DNA from: Roseisalinus antarcticus | Lineage (GTDB): Bacteria > Pseudomonadota > Alphaproteobacteria > Rhodobacterales > Rhodobacteraceae | NCBI RefSeq assembly: GCF_900172355.1 | Contig: NZ_FWFZ01000006.1 | Coordinates: 1-64,000 of the forward strand | Direction: 5' to 3' | Length of the DNA stretch: 64,000 bases | Shown: positions 29,630 through 38,343 of the stretch, piece by piece | Position numbering within the stretch: the first letter of the stretch is position 1 | How the letters are laid out: the number at the start of each line of letters is the position of its first letter | Position numbers and translations under genes: made by a program | The notes under the pieces: generated by a model | What the model was told of the DNA's origin: nothing | What the model saw: the letters and a program-made list of their open reading frames with translations, nothing else | The model's database searches: none

Positions 29630-31362
29630 CCGCAAAGACTGAGTCGGCAGAGGAGCAGCGAAGCTGGGGGTTGACGCTCCGGGTAATCGCCCTGCTCTCG
29701 CTTGCGCTGCTGCCACTCGGGCTGATCGCGATCATCCAGACCCAGGAATACGCCCGCGAGGCGCTGCGCCGGTCCGAACTGGCGATCCTCGCCTTGACGG
29801 AGCGGGCGGCCTCGGCCCAGTCGGAGCTGATCGAGCATGCGCTCGGCGCGACGCGGGCCATTGGCGCCATGGTGCCTGACATGCTGGCCGACGAGGCGGC
29901 CTGCAGCGCCCATATGTCCGCCATCATCGAAGCCGAGCCGCGCTTCGCCTTCGCCGGCTTCGTGCCCGCGGGCGGCGTCGTGCGCTGCTCCAGCGCGGGC
30001 GGGGTGATCGACCTGCGCGGCCTGGCGGCGTTCGAGCGGTACATGCTCGATCCCGCCAAGGTGGTTACCGCGAGCGCGAACGGGGCGGTCAGCGGCGAAT
30101 GGGTCATCATCGTGCGCTCGCCGGTGTTCGATGCGGAAGGGGCGCTTCTGGGGGGCATGACGATCTCGATCCCGCACCGGCTGCTGAGCCGCACCGGGAA
30201 CGAGACGATCCTGCACGACGCGCCCTCGCGGCCGCTGCAACTGCTGACGTTCAATGGCAACGGGGATGTGCTGAGCCGGCTGGCCGGCGACACCTCGGTC
30301 CAGGACGCGGAGCTTCCGCCGGGCCCGCTGGTGGACCTGGTCGGCGCCGGGCAGGGGGCCCGCGCCTTCACCACCGAGAACCGCGAGGGCGTGGTGCGCA
30401 CCTATGCCATCACCCCGATCGTGCCGGGCGAGGTTTTCGGCCTCGGGGTCTGGGAAAGCGATCAGCCGCGGTTCGGCGTCCTGCCCACGGGGCTGGCCGC
30501 GGTGCTTTTCCCGGCGCTGATGTGGGGGGCGAGCCTGATCGTGGCCTCCGTCGCCATGCACAGCTTCGTGCTTGTCCACGTCCAGACCCTGCGGTTCAAG
30601 ATGCGGCGCTTCGGACGCTCGCGCCGGCTGTCGGAGACCTTGCCCGCGATGGGCACGCCCACCGAATTCCGCGATATGGACGCGGAGTTCATGGCCATGG
30701 CCGAAAACGTCCTGCGCGACGAGGCGCAGCTGGAAAACGCGGTGCGCGAAAAGAACATCCTCCTGAAGGAGATCCACCACCGGGTGTCGAACAACCTTCA
30801 GCTGCTGTCGTCGATCACCTCGATGAAGCGGCGCAAGGCCGACAGCCCCGAGGCCCGCGCCGTGTTGCGCAGCCTGCAGGACCGGATCGGCAGCCTCTCG
30901 GCGATCCACCGCAACCTCTACCTCTCCAAGGACATCAGCGCGATCGAGGCCGGCCGCCTGATCGAGGACATCACCACCCAGCATGGCCTCATGTCCGCGC
31001 AGGGCACGCTCAGGCTGCAGATGGACGCGGTCCAGCTGGTCCCGCAACAGGCGGTGCCGCTGTCGCTCTTCGTGGCCGAGGCAGTGCCGACCTCGGACGC
31101 CGGTCGCACGGCGGGCGATGAGATCCCGGTGCTCATCCTGCTGGAGCAGGCGGCGGACAACATGGTCTCGCTCTCGATCGAGGTGGGGATCCCGCAGCAC
31201 CAGTCCGACCTGGGCGAATCGGCCATCGGCGAGAACCTCCTCGCGGCCTTCGCCGACCAGCTTGGCGGCTCGCTGAAACGCGAGCGGCTGGACGGCGACC
31301 GGCAGCGGCTTTCGGTCCGTTTCCGGGCGATGATCACCGTGCCCGACGCGATGGATTACTGA
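29626..31362 (+). CDS. HisKA_2-type sensor histidine kinase with abnormal N-box
   Basis: 578 aa, GTG start overlapping ecfG by 4 bp. Layout: a membrane helix (about 17-37), an extracytoplasmic sensor domain (about 40-285, dCACHE-like by length), a second membrane helix (about 287-320), a linker, then the dimerisation/phosphoacceptor segment LLKEIHHRVSNNLQLLSSI (His384/385), typical of kinases acting on PhyR. The ATP-binding domain is odd: where relatives have the N-box (NELVTNALKH-like), it reads AEAVPTSDAGRT, with no Asn. The end (ENLLAAFADQLGGSLKRE) is normal. Position strongly suggests an input kinase or phosphatase for PhyR. Whether it can bind ATP is doubtful. Confidence 0.82.
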   Translation: MTAKTESAEEQRSWGLTLRVIALLSLALLPLGLIAIIQTQEYAREALRRSELAILALTERAASAQSELIEHALGATRAIGAMVPDMLADEAACSAHMSAIIEAEPRFAFAGFVPAGGVVRCSSAGGVIDLRGLAAFERYMLDPAKVVTASANGAVSGEWVIIVRSPVFDAEGALLGGMTISIPHRLLSRTGNETILHDAPSRPLQLLTFNGNGDVLSRLAGDTSVQDAELPPGPLVDLVGAGQGARAFTTENREGVVRTYAITPIVPGEVFGLGVWESDQPRFGVLPTGLAAVLFPALMWGASLIVASVAMHSFVLVHVQTLRFKMRRFGRSRRLSETLPAMGTPTEFRDMDAEFMAMAENVLRDEAQLENAVREKNILLKEIHHRVSNNLQLLSSITSMKRRKADSPEARAVLRSLQDRIGSLSAIHRNLYLSKDISAIEAGRLIEDITTQHGLMSAQGTLRLQMDAVQLVPQQAVPLSLFVAEAVPTSDAGRTAGDEIPVLILLEQAADNMVSLSIEVGIPQHQSDLGESAIGENLLAAFADQLGGSLKRERLDGDRQRLSVRFRAMITVPDAMDY

Positions 31363-31527
31363 TCCGCCGCCGCCTCGGGGCGCGTGGCACGAATGGCACT
31401 GTGATCGCCCCTCGCGAATCGTGGCCAAATTCCGGCTGGATCTGGGCAAGCGAACTGGCTATCGTCCCCGTATCTATAAAGTCCCGACCGAAAAATGATG
31501 TCGGGACAATTTGAGGCGGAGCAAGAT

Positions 31528-34500
31528 ATGTCGATGATTGATTTCGTCGTTCGCACCAGTGCGGGCGATTTCCAGCGCGGTGTCATGGGTAGCGACGCGG
31601 GGCAACCCAATGTGATTCTGGCCGACGGGGCGAGCATTTCCCTGAACGTCTATCCCGGCCAGATCGTCTCTTATGTGCGGCAGGGGCAGGCATTGGTCGT
31701 CACACTCGCCAACGGCGAAGTGCTGACCATCGAAGGTTTTTTCGACACCAGCGGCGTGGCGCAAGGGGACCTTCTGGTCTCGGCGGGCGGCGAGCTCTAT
31801 GCGGTCGAGCTGGTGCCCGGCGAGGGCAACATCCTCTATGCCAGCTACGATGACGCCGGGGATTTCGGCAAGTTCAACCCGGTCGACGATTTCTTCTTCC
31901 TGCGCGGGCCCGAACTCTTGGTCGACGAGGCTGCGGTCGCGGCCACCGAGGACGATGGCGGCGTGGGCATGCTGCTCAACCCGCTGATTGGCGGTCTGGG
32001 CATGATCGGCCCGCTGGGACTGGGCGCCGGCGCCGTCGGCGCAGCGGTTCTGGCCAGCACGGCCTCGCGCGGTGAAGAGGACAACGGCACCGATGCCGAA
32101 CCGGAGCCCGCGGTCGAGGGATCCGAGGAAACCCGCGAAGAGGGTGAGGGCGGCACCAGCACCGACAGCAGCAGCACCGGCGGCGGCGGCAGCACCGACG
32201 GCGGCGGCAGCACGGGCGGCGGCGGCAGCACCGACGGCGGCGGCAGCACGGGCGGCGGCGGTGGCGGCCAGATCACCGATGCGCCGGTGGTCGAGATCCG
32301 CGAAGGCGTGCAAAGCGTCGGCTACGTGGTCAACGGCGAGGATATCTCCGACGGGGTGACGATCTCGGGCACCGGCACGGTCGGCGGCGCGATCACCGTC
32401 ACGATCCTTGAGGTCACCGAAACGACCACCGTGGACGAGGAGGGCAACTGGACCGTGACCTTCGAGCCCGGCGCCCTTCCCGACGGCGATTACGAGACCG
32501 GCGTGGACGTGGTCATCACCAACGAGGGCGGCACCGGCACGGACACCGACGTGGTCGAGATCGACACCGAGGCCTCCGTCACCTTCAGCGAATCCACGAC
32601 CGAAGGCGACGGCAATGTCAGCGCCGTCGAGGCGTCGGACGGCATCATCCTGACCGGCACGGTGGAGGCGGGCAGCACCGTCATCGTGACCGTCTACGGC
32701 AGCGAATACACCGCGACCGTCACCGGCGAGAGCTGGTCCGTCACCGTTCCCGCCAGCGACGTCACCGGCGGCACATACGATCTGGAGGTGACGGTCAACG
32801 CGACCGATTCCGTGGGCAATACGGCCAGCACCAGCGGCACCGTCCACGTCGACACCGAGACCTCGGTGACCATCAACACCGCCATCATCGGCGGCGACGG
32901 CACCGTCAACGCCGCCGAACATGGCGGAGGCACCGCTGTGACCGGCACCGCCGAGGCCGGCGCCAGCGTCGTCGTGGCCATCGGCTCGGCCAGCCACACC
33001 GTGACCGCCGGCGGCGACGGCAGCTGGTCCGCCACTTTCAGCAGCGCCGAGCTTGCCGAGGGCGATTACACCGCGACCGTCACCGCCACCGCGACCGACG
33101 CCCTGGGCAACACCGCCAGCACCAGCGGCACCTTCGAGGTCGACACCGAGGTTTCGGTCGCCTTCTCGGACGCGCCGGTCGAGGGCGACGGCATCGTCAA
33201 CGCCGCCGAGGCGCAGGACGGCGTCGTGCTGTCCGGCACGACCGACCCGGGCGCTTCGGTCGATGTCACGCTGGGCGGGACCACGGTTGCGGCCAATGTC
33301 ACGGCCTCCGGCGCCTGGACGGCCAGCTTTGCCGCCGGTGCGATCCCCACGGGCGAAACCTCGTTGACGGCAACCGCCACCGCGACCGACGCGGCCGGCA
33401 ACAGCGCCAGCGACACGATGCCGGTCGAGGTCGACACCGTGACCTCGGTCACCGTCGAGACGGCCACCGTCGAAGGCGACGGCGTCGTCAATTTCGTCGA
33501 GCGGTCCGACGGCATCACCCTGACCGGCACCGCCGAGGCGGGGGTGCGCGTGGATGTCACCTTCAACGGGCACACCAACACCGTCACCGCCGCCGGGAAC
33601 GGCAGCTGGTCCACCGATTTCGGCAGAAGCACGATCCCGCAGGGCGAAAGCGTGCAGACCGTCACGGCCAAGGCGACGGACCTTGCCGGCAACACGGCGA
33701 CCGCCACCGGGCAGCTTGTGGTGGACACCGTTGTCGAACCGCTGACCGGCGCCGATGACGTGACCGCCGACAACACGCTCAACGCCGCCGAGGCCGCGGC
33801 CGGCATCACCCTGACCGGCACGGTCGAGGTCGGGGCCACCGTCGAGGTGGAATTCGAGGGCCTGCGCCGTGACGCGATCGTGGACGGGTCCGGCAACTGG
33901 TCGGTCGACTACGGGGCCCCCGAGATCCCGGCGGGCACGTACGATGCCGCCGTCCGGATCCACGCCACGGACCAGGCCGGCAACGAGCGGCTCATCACCG
34001 ACACGTTCCACGTCGACACCGTCGCCCCCGATGTCCCGTTGGTCAGCTCCACCGACAGGGGCGTGGGCAGTTTGCGCTCCGTGGGCATCTCGGGCACCGA
34101 CGAGGGCCTCGAGGTGACCGAGCTCGCCTCGGACGGCACGTCGCAGGATCTGGCGATCGACGCGGTCCCCGACACCCGCTTTCCCGAGACCGACCTCTAC
34201 TTCGACACCGCGGTGCCCGATGGCAGCCAGCTGGTCATCAGCTCGACGGACGAGGCCGGCAACCAGAACGCCACGCTCTTCGTGCTCGACGAGGCCGGGT
34301 CCAACCTGGTCGACATCGCGCATCCCGGTCTGGGTGAATTCGACGTGGGCTCGATCGACCTCAACTTCGCGCTCGACAGCGAACTGACGCTGAGCGCGGC
34401 CGACCTCGAAGGCCTGTCGGCCAATGACAACAGCCTGACGATCCACGGCGGATCCGACGACACGGTGACCATGTCCGGGGCCGCGGCCACCGGCGACACC

Positions 34501-34593
34501 GAGGAGATCGGCGGCCGGACCTACGACGTCTACACCCTCGGGGACGAAGGCGGCCGGGTCATCGTCGACGAGGACATCACCATCGTCACCTGA
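31528..34593 (+). CDS. BapA-like type I secreted Ig-repeat adhesin
   Basis: 1021 aa from ATG 31528, preferred because GGCGGAG lies upstream and the protein then opens MSMIDFVVRTSAGDFQRG, the BapA-prefix pattern; ATGs at 31495 and 31498 are alternatives. Residues 1-135 form the prefix domain. About 145-180 is hydrophobic and Gly-rich, and 210-248 is a Gly/Ser/Thr linker built of GGGGST and DGGGST units. About 250-850 holds six or so bacterial Ig-like repeats of roughly 100 residues (recurring GTAEAG, GSWS, ATDAAGNSAS and VDT motifs). The C-terminal end has no RTX nonapeptides but terminates in acidic/hydrophobic VDEDITIVT, plausible as a type I secretion signal. Followed by tolC, ABC and hlyD genes, which presumably export it for surface attachment or biofilm formation. 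Confidence 0.78.
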   Translation: MSMIDFVVRTSAGDFQRGVMGSDAGQPNVILADGASISLNVYPGQIVSYVRQGQALVVTLANGEVLTIEGFFDTSGVAQGDLLVSAGGELYAVELVPGEGNILYASYDDAGDFGKFNPVDDFFFLRGPELLVDEAAVAATEDDGGVGMLLNPLIGGLGMIGPLGLGAGAVGAAVLASTASRGEEDNGTDAEPEPAVEGSEETREEGEGGTSTDSSSTGGGGSTDGGGSTGGGGSTDGGGSTGGGGGGQITDAPVVEIREGVQSVGYVVNGEDISDGVTISGTGTVGGAITVTILEVTETTTVDEEGNWTVTFEPGALPDGDYETGVDVVITNEGGTGTDTDVVEIDTEASVTFSESTTEGDGNVSAVEASDGIILTGTVEAGSTVIVTVYGSEYTATVTGESWSVTVPASDVTGGTYDLEVTVNATDSVGNTASTSGTVHVDTETSVTINTAIIGGDGTVNAAEHGGGTAVTGTAEAGASVVVAIGSASHTVTAGGDGSWSATFSSAELAEGDYTATVTATATDALGNTASTSGTFEVDTEVSVAFSDAPVEGDGIVNAAEAQDGVVLSGTTDPGASVDVTLGGTTVAANVTASGAWTASFAAGAIPTGETSLTATATATDAAGNSASDTMPVEVDTVTSVTVETATVEGDGVVNFVERSDGITLTGTAEAGVRVDVTFNGHTNTVTAAGNGSWSTDFGRSTIPQGESVQTVTAKATDLAGNTATATGQLVVDTVVEPLTGADDVTADNTLNAAEAAAGITLTGTVEVGATVEVEFEGLRRDAIVDGSGNWSVDYGAPEIPAGTYDAAVRIHATDQAGNERLITDTFHVDTVAPDVPLVSSTDRGVGSLRSVGISGTDEGLEVTELASDGTSQDLAIDAVPDTRFPETDLYFDTAVPDGSQLVISSTDEAGNQNATLFVLDEAGSNLVDIAHPGLGEFDVGSIDLNFALDSELTLSAADLEGLSANDNSLTIHGGSDDTVTMSGAAATGDTEEIGGRTYDVYTLGDEGGRVIVDEDITIVT

Positions 34594-34608
34594 GCGAACC
34601 GACGCGGC

Positions 34609-34628
34609 GTGGGCCGCACCCGGCCCAC
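34609..34628 (+). terminator. Hairpin between adhesin and tolC genes
   Basis: GTGGGCCG-CACC-CGGCCCAC forms a perfect 8-bp stem with a 4-nt loop, 16 nt after the adhesin stop. No T-tract follows, so it may act as an mRNA-stabilising or attenuating structure separating the abundant substrate from its exporter genes. Confidence 0.4.
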
Positions 34629-34663
34629 CCGAAAAAGAAGAAACGACAGGGGCGGATCTCTTG

Positions 34664-36100
34664 GTGGAAATGGGACAGAAGACGACATTGACGGCGGTGC
34701 TCCTCGGGGCGCTGGTCGTGTCGGGCTGCGCCGATTTCCGGGCCGGTCGGCCGGGGCAGGGCGGCGCGGATGCCGTGACCGCCCCGCAGGCCCGGCGCGG
34801 GCCGCTGGCCGCCGCGGGCGACGGGCTTGCGGCCATGGGCAGCGGGCTGGTCGAGACCACGCGCGGCGCCTTCGGCTTTCTCGACCGCGACGAGGCGCCG
34901 GATGCCGCCCCTCCCGCCCGGACCCTGGATCCGACGATGCAGGACGGCACCGCCTCCGAGATCATCTCGACCCTTCTCACCCGGCGTTCGGTGCTGGAGC
35001 CGGGCCCCCTGCGGGACGTGGCCAGCGCCGTGCTGGCCGCAAACAGCCGCACCGCCGAGGCGGAGTTGCGCGCCGCCCGGCTGCGCTCGGCGGCGGCGGA
35101 GCGCAACTGGCTGCCCAGTATCGGCCCGCAGATCAGCCTGTCCTCGCTGGGGGATGTGGTCAGCTCGCTGGTGGTCGATGCCGTGCTCTATGACAACGGC
35201 GCCAAGATCGCCGAACGCGACTATGCCCGCGCCGATGTCGAGGTCGCCGCCGTGGCGCTGGCCGAGAACACCAACGAGCGGGTGATGACCGCACTCGACC
35301 TCTATCTCGATGCCGAGGCCTCGCGCGCCCGGGCCGCCGTGACCCAGGCCGCGCTGGCCCGGATGGAGCGGTTCGACTACGTCATGGCCGAACGGATGCG
35401 GGCCGGGGTCGCCGACCGCGCCGACCGGCAGCTGGTCGCGCAGCGGCTGTCGCAGATGCGCTCCGATCTCAGCTCCGACCGCGAGGCGGCCGCGACCGCG
35501 CGGGCCGAGCTGGCGGCGATGACGGCCTATCCGATCGACGATGTCAGCGGCGTCTCGGACGTGGCCGCACCTGACCCGGGCGCCGAGCCGCTGTCGGTGA
35601 TGAAGGCCCGCGCCGAGGCCGACCGCAGCGTGGCCGAGGCCACCGTCGCCCGCGCGGCGCAGCTTCCCGGCCTCAGCGCGACCGGCTCCATCGTCGATGG
35701 CGAAAGCTCCGGCGGGCTGGTGGCCGGCGGCACCGGCATCGGCTTCGGCACGCCCGCGGCGCTGCGCGCGATCGAGGCGCAGCGCGAGGCCGCGTCGTTC
35801 CAGGTGGCCGACGCCCGCGAGGCCGCGGACCGGCGTCTGCGCCAGCTGTCGGGGCAGCTTGCCTCGGCCCAGCGGCAGGCGCGTGAGGCGCAGGGGATCG
35901 CGGCCCAGGCGGCCGAGACCTATGCCCTGCAGGAGGCCCAGCTCAGCACCGGCCGGGTCAGCGTCAACGACGTGGTCGGCGCGTTCGAGACCAAGGTCCG
36001 CGCCGAACGCACCGCCGCGACCCTGGTCTATGAGGCGACCGCCCTGCGGCTGCGCCTCGCCGAGGCCGCGGGCCTGCTCGTGAACGGAGACCAGATGTGA
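34664..36100 (+). CDS. TolC-family outer-membrane lipoprotein of a type I secretion system
   Basis: About 478 aa. Start is uncertain among TTG 34661, GTG 34664 and ATG 34670; GGGGCGGA lies 7 nt before the GTG. The N terminus is a lipoprotein signal: LTAVLLGALVVSGCADF with a lipobox Cys. The body has two long coiled-coil halves typical of TolC channels (SEIISTLLTRRSVLEPGPLRDVASAVLAAN...; ASFQVADAREAADRRLRQL...QAAETYALQEAQLSTGRVSVNDVVGAFETKV). It would form the outer-membrane exit duct. Its stop overlaps the ABC exporter GTG by 4 bp, so the three export genes are one unit. Confidence 0.82.
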   Translation: MEMGQKTTLTAVLLGALVVSGCADFRAGRPGQGGADAVTAPQARRGPLAAAGDGLAAMGSGLVETTRGAFGFLDRDEAPDAAPPARTLDPTMQDGTASEIISTLLTRRSVLEPGPLRDVASAVLAANSRTAEAELRAARLRSAAAERNWLPSIGPQISLSSLGDVVSSLVVDAVLYDNGAKIAERDYARADVEVAAVALAENTNERVMTALDLYLDAEASRARAAVTQAALARMERFDYVMAERMRAGVADRADRQLVAQRLSQMRSDLSSDREAAATARAELAAMTAYPIDDVSGVSDVAAPDPGAEPLSVMKARAEADRSVAEATVARAAQLPGLSATGSIVDGESSGGLVAGGTGIGFGTPAALRAIEAQREAASFQVADAREAADRRLRQLSGQLASAQRQAREAQGIAAQAAETYALQEAQLSTGRVSVNDVVGAFETKVRAERTAATLVYEATALRLRLAEAAGLLVNGDQM

Positions 36101-38343
36101 GCGGACCAGTCATCGCCTTCGACGTGAACGCCAGCCGGAGCGCCGCCACGGCGCCCGTCGTCGACGCCTCCCGGCCGCCGGAGCCGCGACAGCCGCCGGC
36201 CCCCGAAACAGCCGCCCCAGCCCCCGCCGAGGCGCGGCATTCCGAGCGCACCCGCCATCGCGCCGACCTGGGCGCGACCTTCGCCGCCTGGCTCGGCGTG
36301 GCTGTCGTTCGCTCGGACCTGCTGGAACGGATGGGCCTCGGCCCCGACCAGGATGCCGGGCCCGCCGATCTGGCGCACGCGCTTTCGGGCGCGGGGCTCA
36401 CGGCCCGGCTGAAGCGGGGGCAGACCCCCGCGCCCGCGCTCTGGCCCGCGCTGGCCGAGATGACCAGCGGCCAGCTGCTGCTGGTTCTGGCGCAACAGGA
36501 CGACACGCTGCTGGTCTATGACACGACCTGCAAGGGCAACCAGGCCGAGGTGCCGTTGGCCGACTTTGCGCCGCATTTCACCGGGACGCTGGTCTGTGCC
36601 GATCTCGACGCCGCCGAGCTGGCCCGGCGCCACGGCGGCGCACGCAAGGCGCCGCACTGGTTCTGGGGCGAGATGAAGGGCCTTCGGCGGCACCTGGGCG
36701 AGGTGGCTCTCGGCTCCTTCGTGGCCAACCTTCTGGCCGTGGCTGTCGCGCTCTTTTCGCTGCAGATCTACGACCGGGTGATCCCGCACCAGTCGATCTC
36801 GACGCTTTGGGTGCTGGCCATCGGCGCCGGCCTTGCGCTGATGCTCGAGGCCGCGTTGCGCATCGCGCGCTCGCGGCTGATGGACGGGGCCGGGCGCAAG
36901 ATAGAGCTGCGCATCCAGTCCCTGCTGATGGAGCGGTTGCTGGGCATGCGGCGGGGGATCGAGGGGCAATCCGCCTCGGGGACCTTCTCGGCGGTGCGCG
37001 AGTTCGGCGCGATCCGCGAGTTCTTCACCGCCTCGACCATCGGCAGCCTGACCGACCTGCCGTTCATCTTCCTGTTTCTCGCCCTCGTGGCCTCCATCGG
37101 GGGGCCGGTTGTCTGGGTGCTCGTCGCGGGCGGCGTGCTGATGGTGCTGCCGTCGTTCCTGGTGCGGCGCCGGATGATGCGGCTGACCAAGGAGACGCAG
37201 GGCGCAAGCTCGCGCACCAACCGGCTGCTGCACGAGGTGATCTACGAGGCCGACACGATCAAGGCCCACCGGGGCGAGGATCGCTTCCGCCAGGTCTGGT
37301 CCGAGGTCACCGCGCTCAACACGATCGCCACGTCCGAACAGCGCAAGCTGGCCGCGAACCTGACCTTCTGGGCGCAGGGCGTTCAGCAGGCGACCTATGT
37401 CTCGGCGGTGGTGGCGGGGACCTATCTGGTCTTCGCGGGCGACTTCACGGTCGGGACCATCATTGCCGTCGGCATCCTCACCTCGCGCACCCTCGGCCCG
37501 CTCACACAGCTTGCCGGGACGCTGGCGCGGTGGTCCAACGTCCGCGCCGCGCTCGAGGCGCTGGACGCGGTCGCGATGGCGCCGCAGGACCACCAGGACG
37601 GCCGGGCCTACCTGCGCCGCGAAAGCCTGACCGGCGCCTACGAGCTGCGCGAGGTCGGCTTCCAGTATGACGAGGACAGCGGCCAGTCGCTCGACCTGCC
37701 GGGGCTGCGCATCCTGCCCGGTCAGCGGGTCGCGGTGCTGGGGCCCAACGGGTCGGGCAAGTCCACGCTGCTGAAGCTGCTGTCGGGCCTCTATCGGCCC
37801 GGGCGGGGGCGGGTGCTGATCGACGGGGTCGACATGGGGCAGGTGATGCCGCGCGACCTGCGCCGGGGTATCGGCTATCTCGGCCAGGACGTGCGCCTGT
37901 TCGCCGGCACCCTGCGCGAGAACCTCAACCTGACTCTGCTGGAACGCGACGACGACCGGCTGATGGCCGCGCTCGACTTCGCCGGCCTCGGCGCGTTCGT
38001 GCGCACCCACCCCAAGGGGCTCGACCTGATGATCCGCGACGGCGGCGAGGGGCTGTCGAACGGCCAGCGTCAGTCCATCGGCTGGGCGCGTCTGTGGCTG
38101 CAGGACCCCGCCGTCTGCCTGCTGGACGAACCGACCGCCGCGCTGGACCAGACGCTGGAGGCGACGCTGGTCGCGCGGCTCGATGCCTGGCTCGAGGGGC
38201 GCACCGCGGTGATCGCCACCCACCGCGTGCCGATCCTGTCGCTCTGCGGCCGCACGATCATCCTGCAACAGGGCCGGCTGGCCGTGGACGGCCCGCGCGA
38301 AGAGGTGCTGGCCCATCTCAAGGCACGAAAAGGGGGCGCCTGA
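36097..38343 (+). CDS. Type I secretion ABC transporter permease/ATPase with C39-like domain
   Basis: 748 aa from GTG 36097. The N-terminal 50 residues are Pro/Ala-rich. About 55-190 is a C39-peptidase-like domain (LARRHGGARKAP end), apparently without the catalytic Cys, as in exporters of uncleaved adhesins. The membrane domain spans about 205-460. The nucleotide-binding domain has GPNGSGKST (Walker A), LSNGQRQSIGWARLWL (signature), VCLLDEPTAALD (Walker B) and ATHRVP (H-loop). It is of the LapB/PrtD-like exporter class. It overlaps tolC and hlyD by a few bases; the likely substrate is the upstream Ig-repeat adhesin. Confidence 0.9.
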   Translation: MSGPVIAFDVNASRSAATAPVVDASRPPEPRQPPAPETAAPAPAEARHSERTRHRADLGATFAAWLGVAVVRSDLLERMGLGPDQDAGPADLAHALSGAGLTARLKRGQTPAPALWPALAEMTSGQLLLVLAQQDDTLLVYDTTCKGNQAEVPLADFAPHFTGTLVCADLDAAELARRHGGARKAPHWFWGEMKGLRRHLGEVALGSFVANLLAVAVALFSLQIYDRVIPHQSISTLWVLAIGAGLALMLEAALRIARSRLMDGAGRKIELRIQSLLMERLLGMRRGIEGQSASGTFSAVREFGAIREFFTASTIGSLTDLPFIFLFLALVASIGGPVVWVLVAGGVLMVLPSFLVRRRMMRLTKETQGASSRTNRLLHEVIYEADTIKAHRGEDRFRQVWSEVTALNTIATSEQRKLAANLTFWAQGVQQATYVSAVVAGTYLVFAGDFTVGTIIAVGILTSRTLGPLTQLAGTLARWSNVRAALEALDAVAMAPQDHQDGRAYLRRESLTGAYELREVGFQYDEDSGQSLDLPGLRILPGQRVAVLGPNGSGKSTLLKLLSGLYRPGRGRVLIDGVDMGQVMPRDLRRGIGYLGQDVRLFAGTLRENLNLTLLERDDDRLMAALDFAGLGAFVRTHPKGLDLMIRDGGEGLSNGQRQSIGWARLWLQDPAVCLLDEPTAALDQTLEATLVARLDAWLEGRTAVIATHRVPILSLCGRTIILQQGRLAVDGPREEVLAHLKARKGGA

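Noticed and set aside
31528-34593. RTX toxin call for the secreted protein
   Set aside because: No GGxGxDxxx nonapeptide blocks are present; the repeats are Ig-like and the prefix is BapA-like.
31474-35106. 1210-codon open frame on the minus strand opposite the adhesin and tolC genes
   Set aside because: It mirrors the repeats of the plus-strand Ig adhesin, shows Gly/Asp/Arg low-complexity typical of antisense GC-rich frames, and has no family motif.
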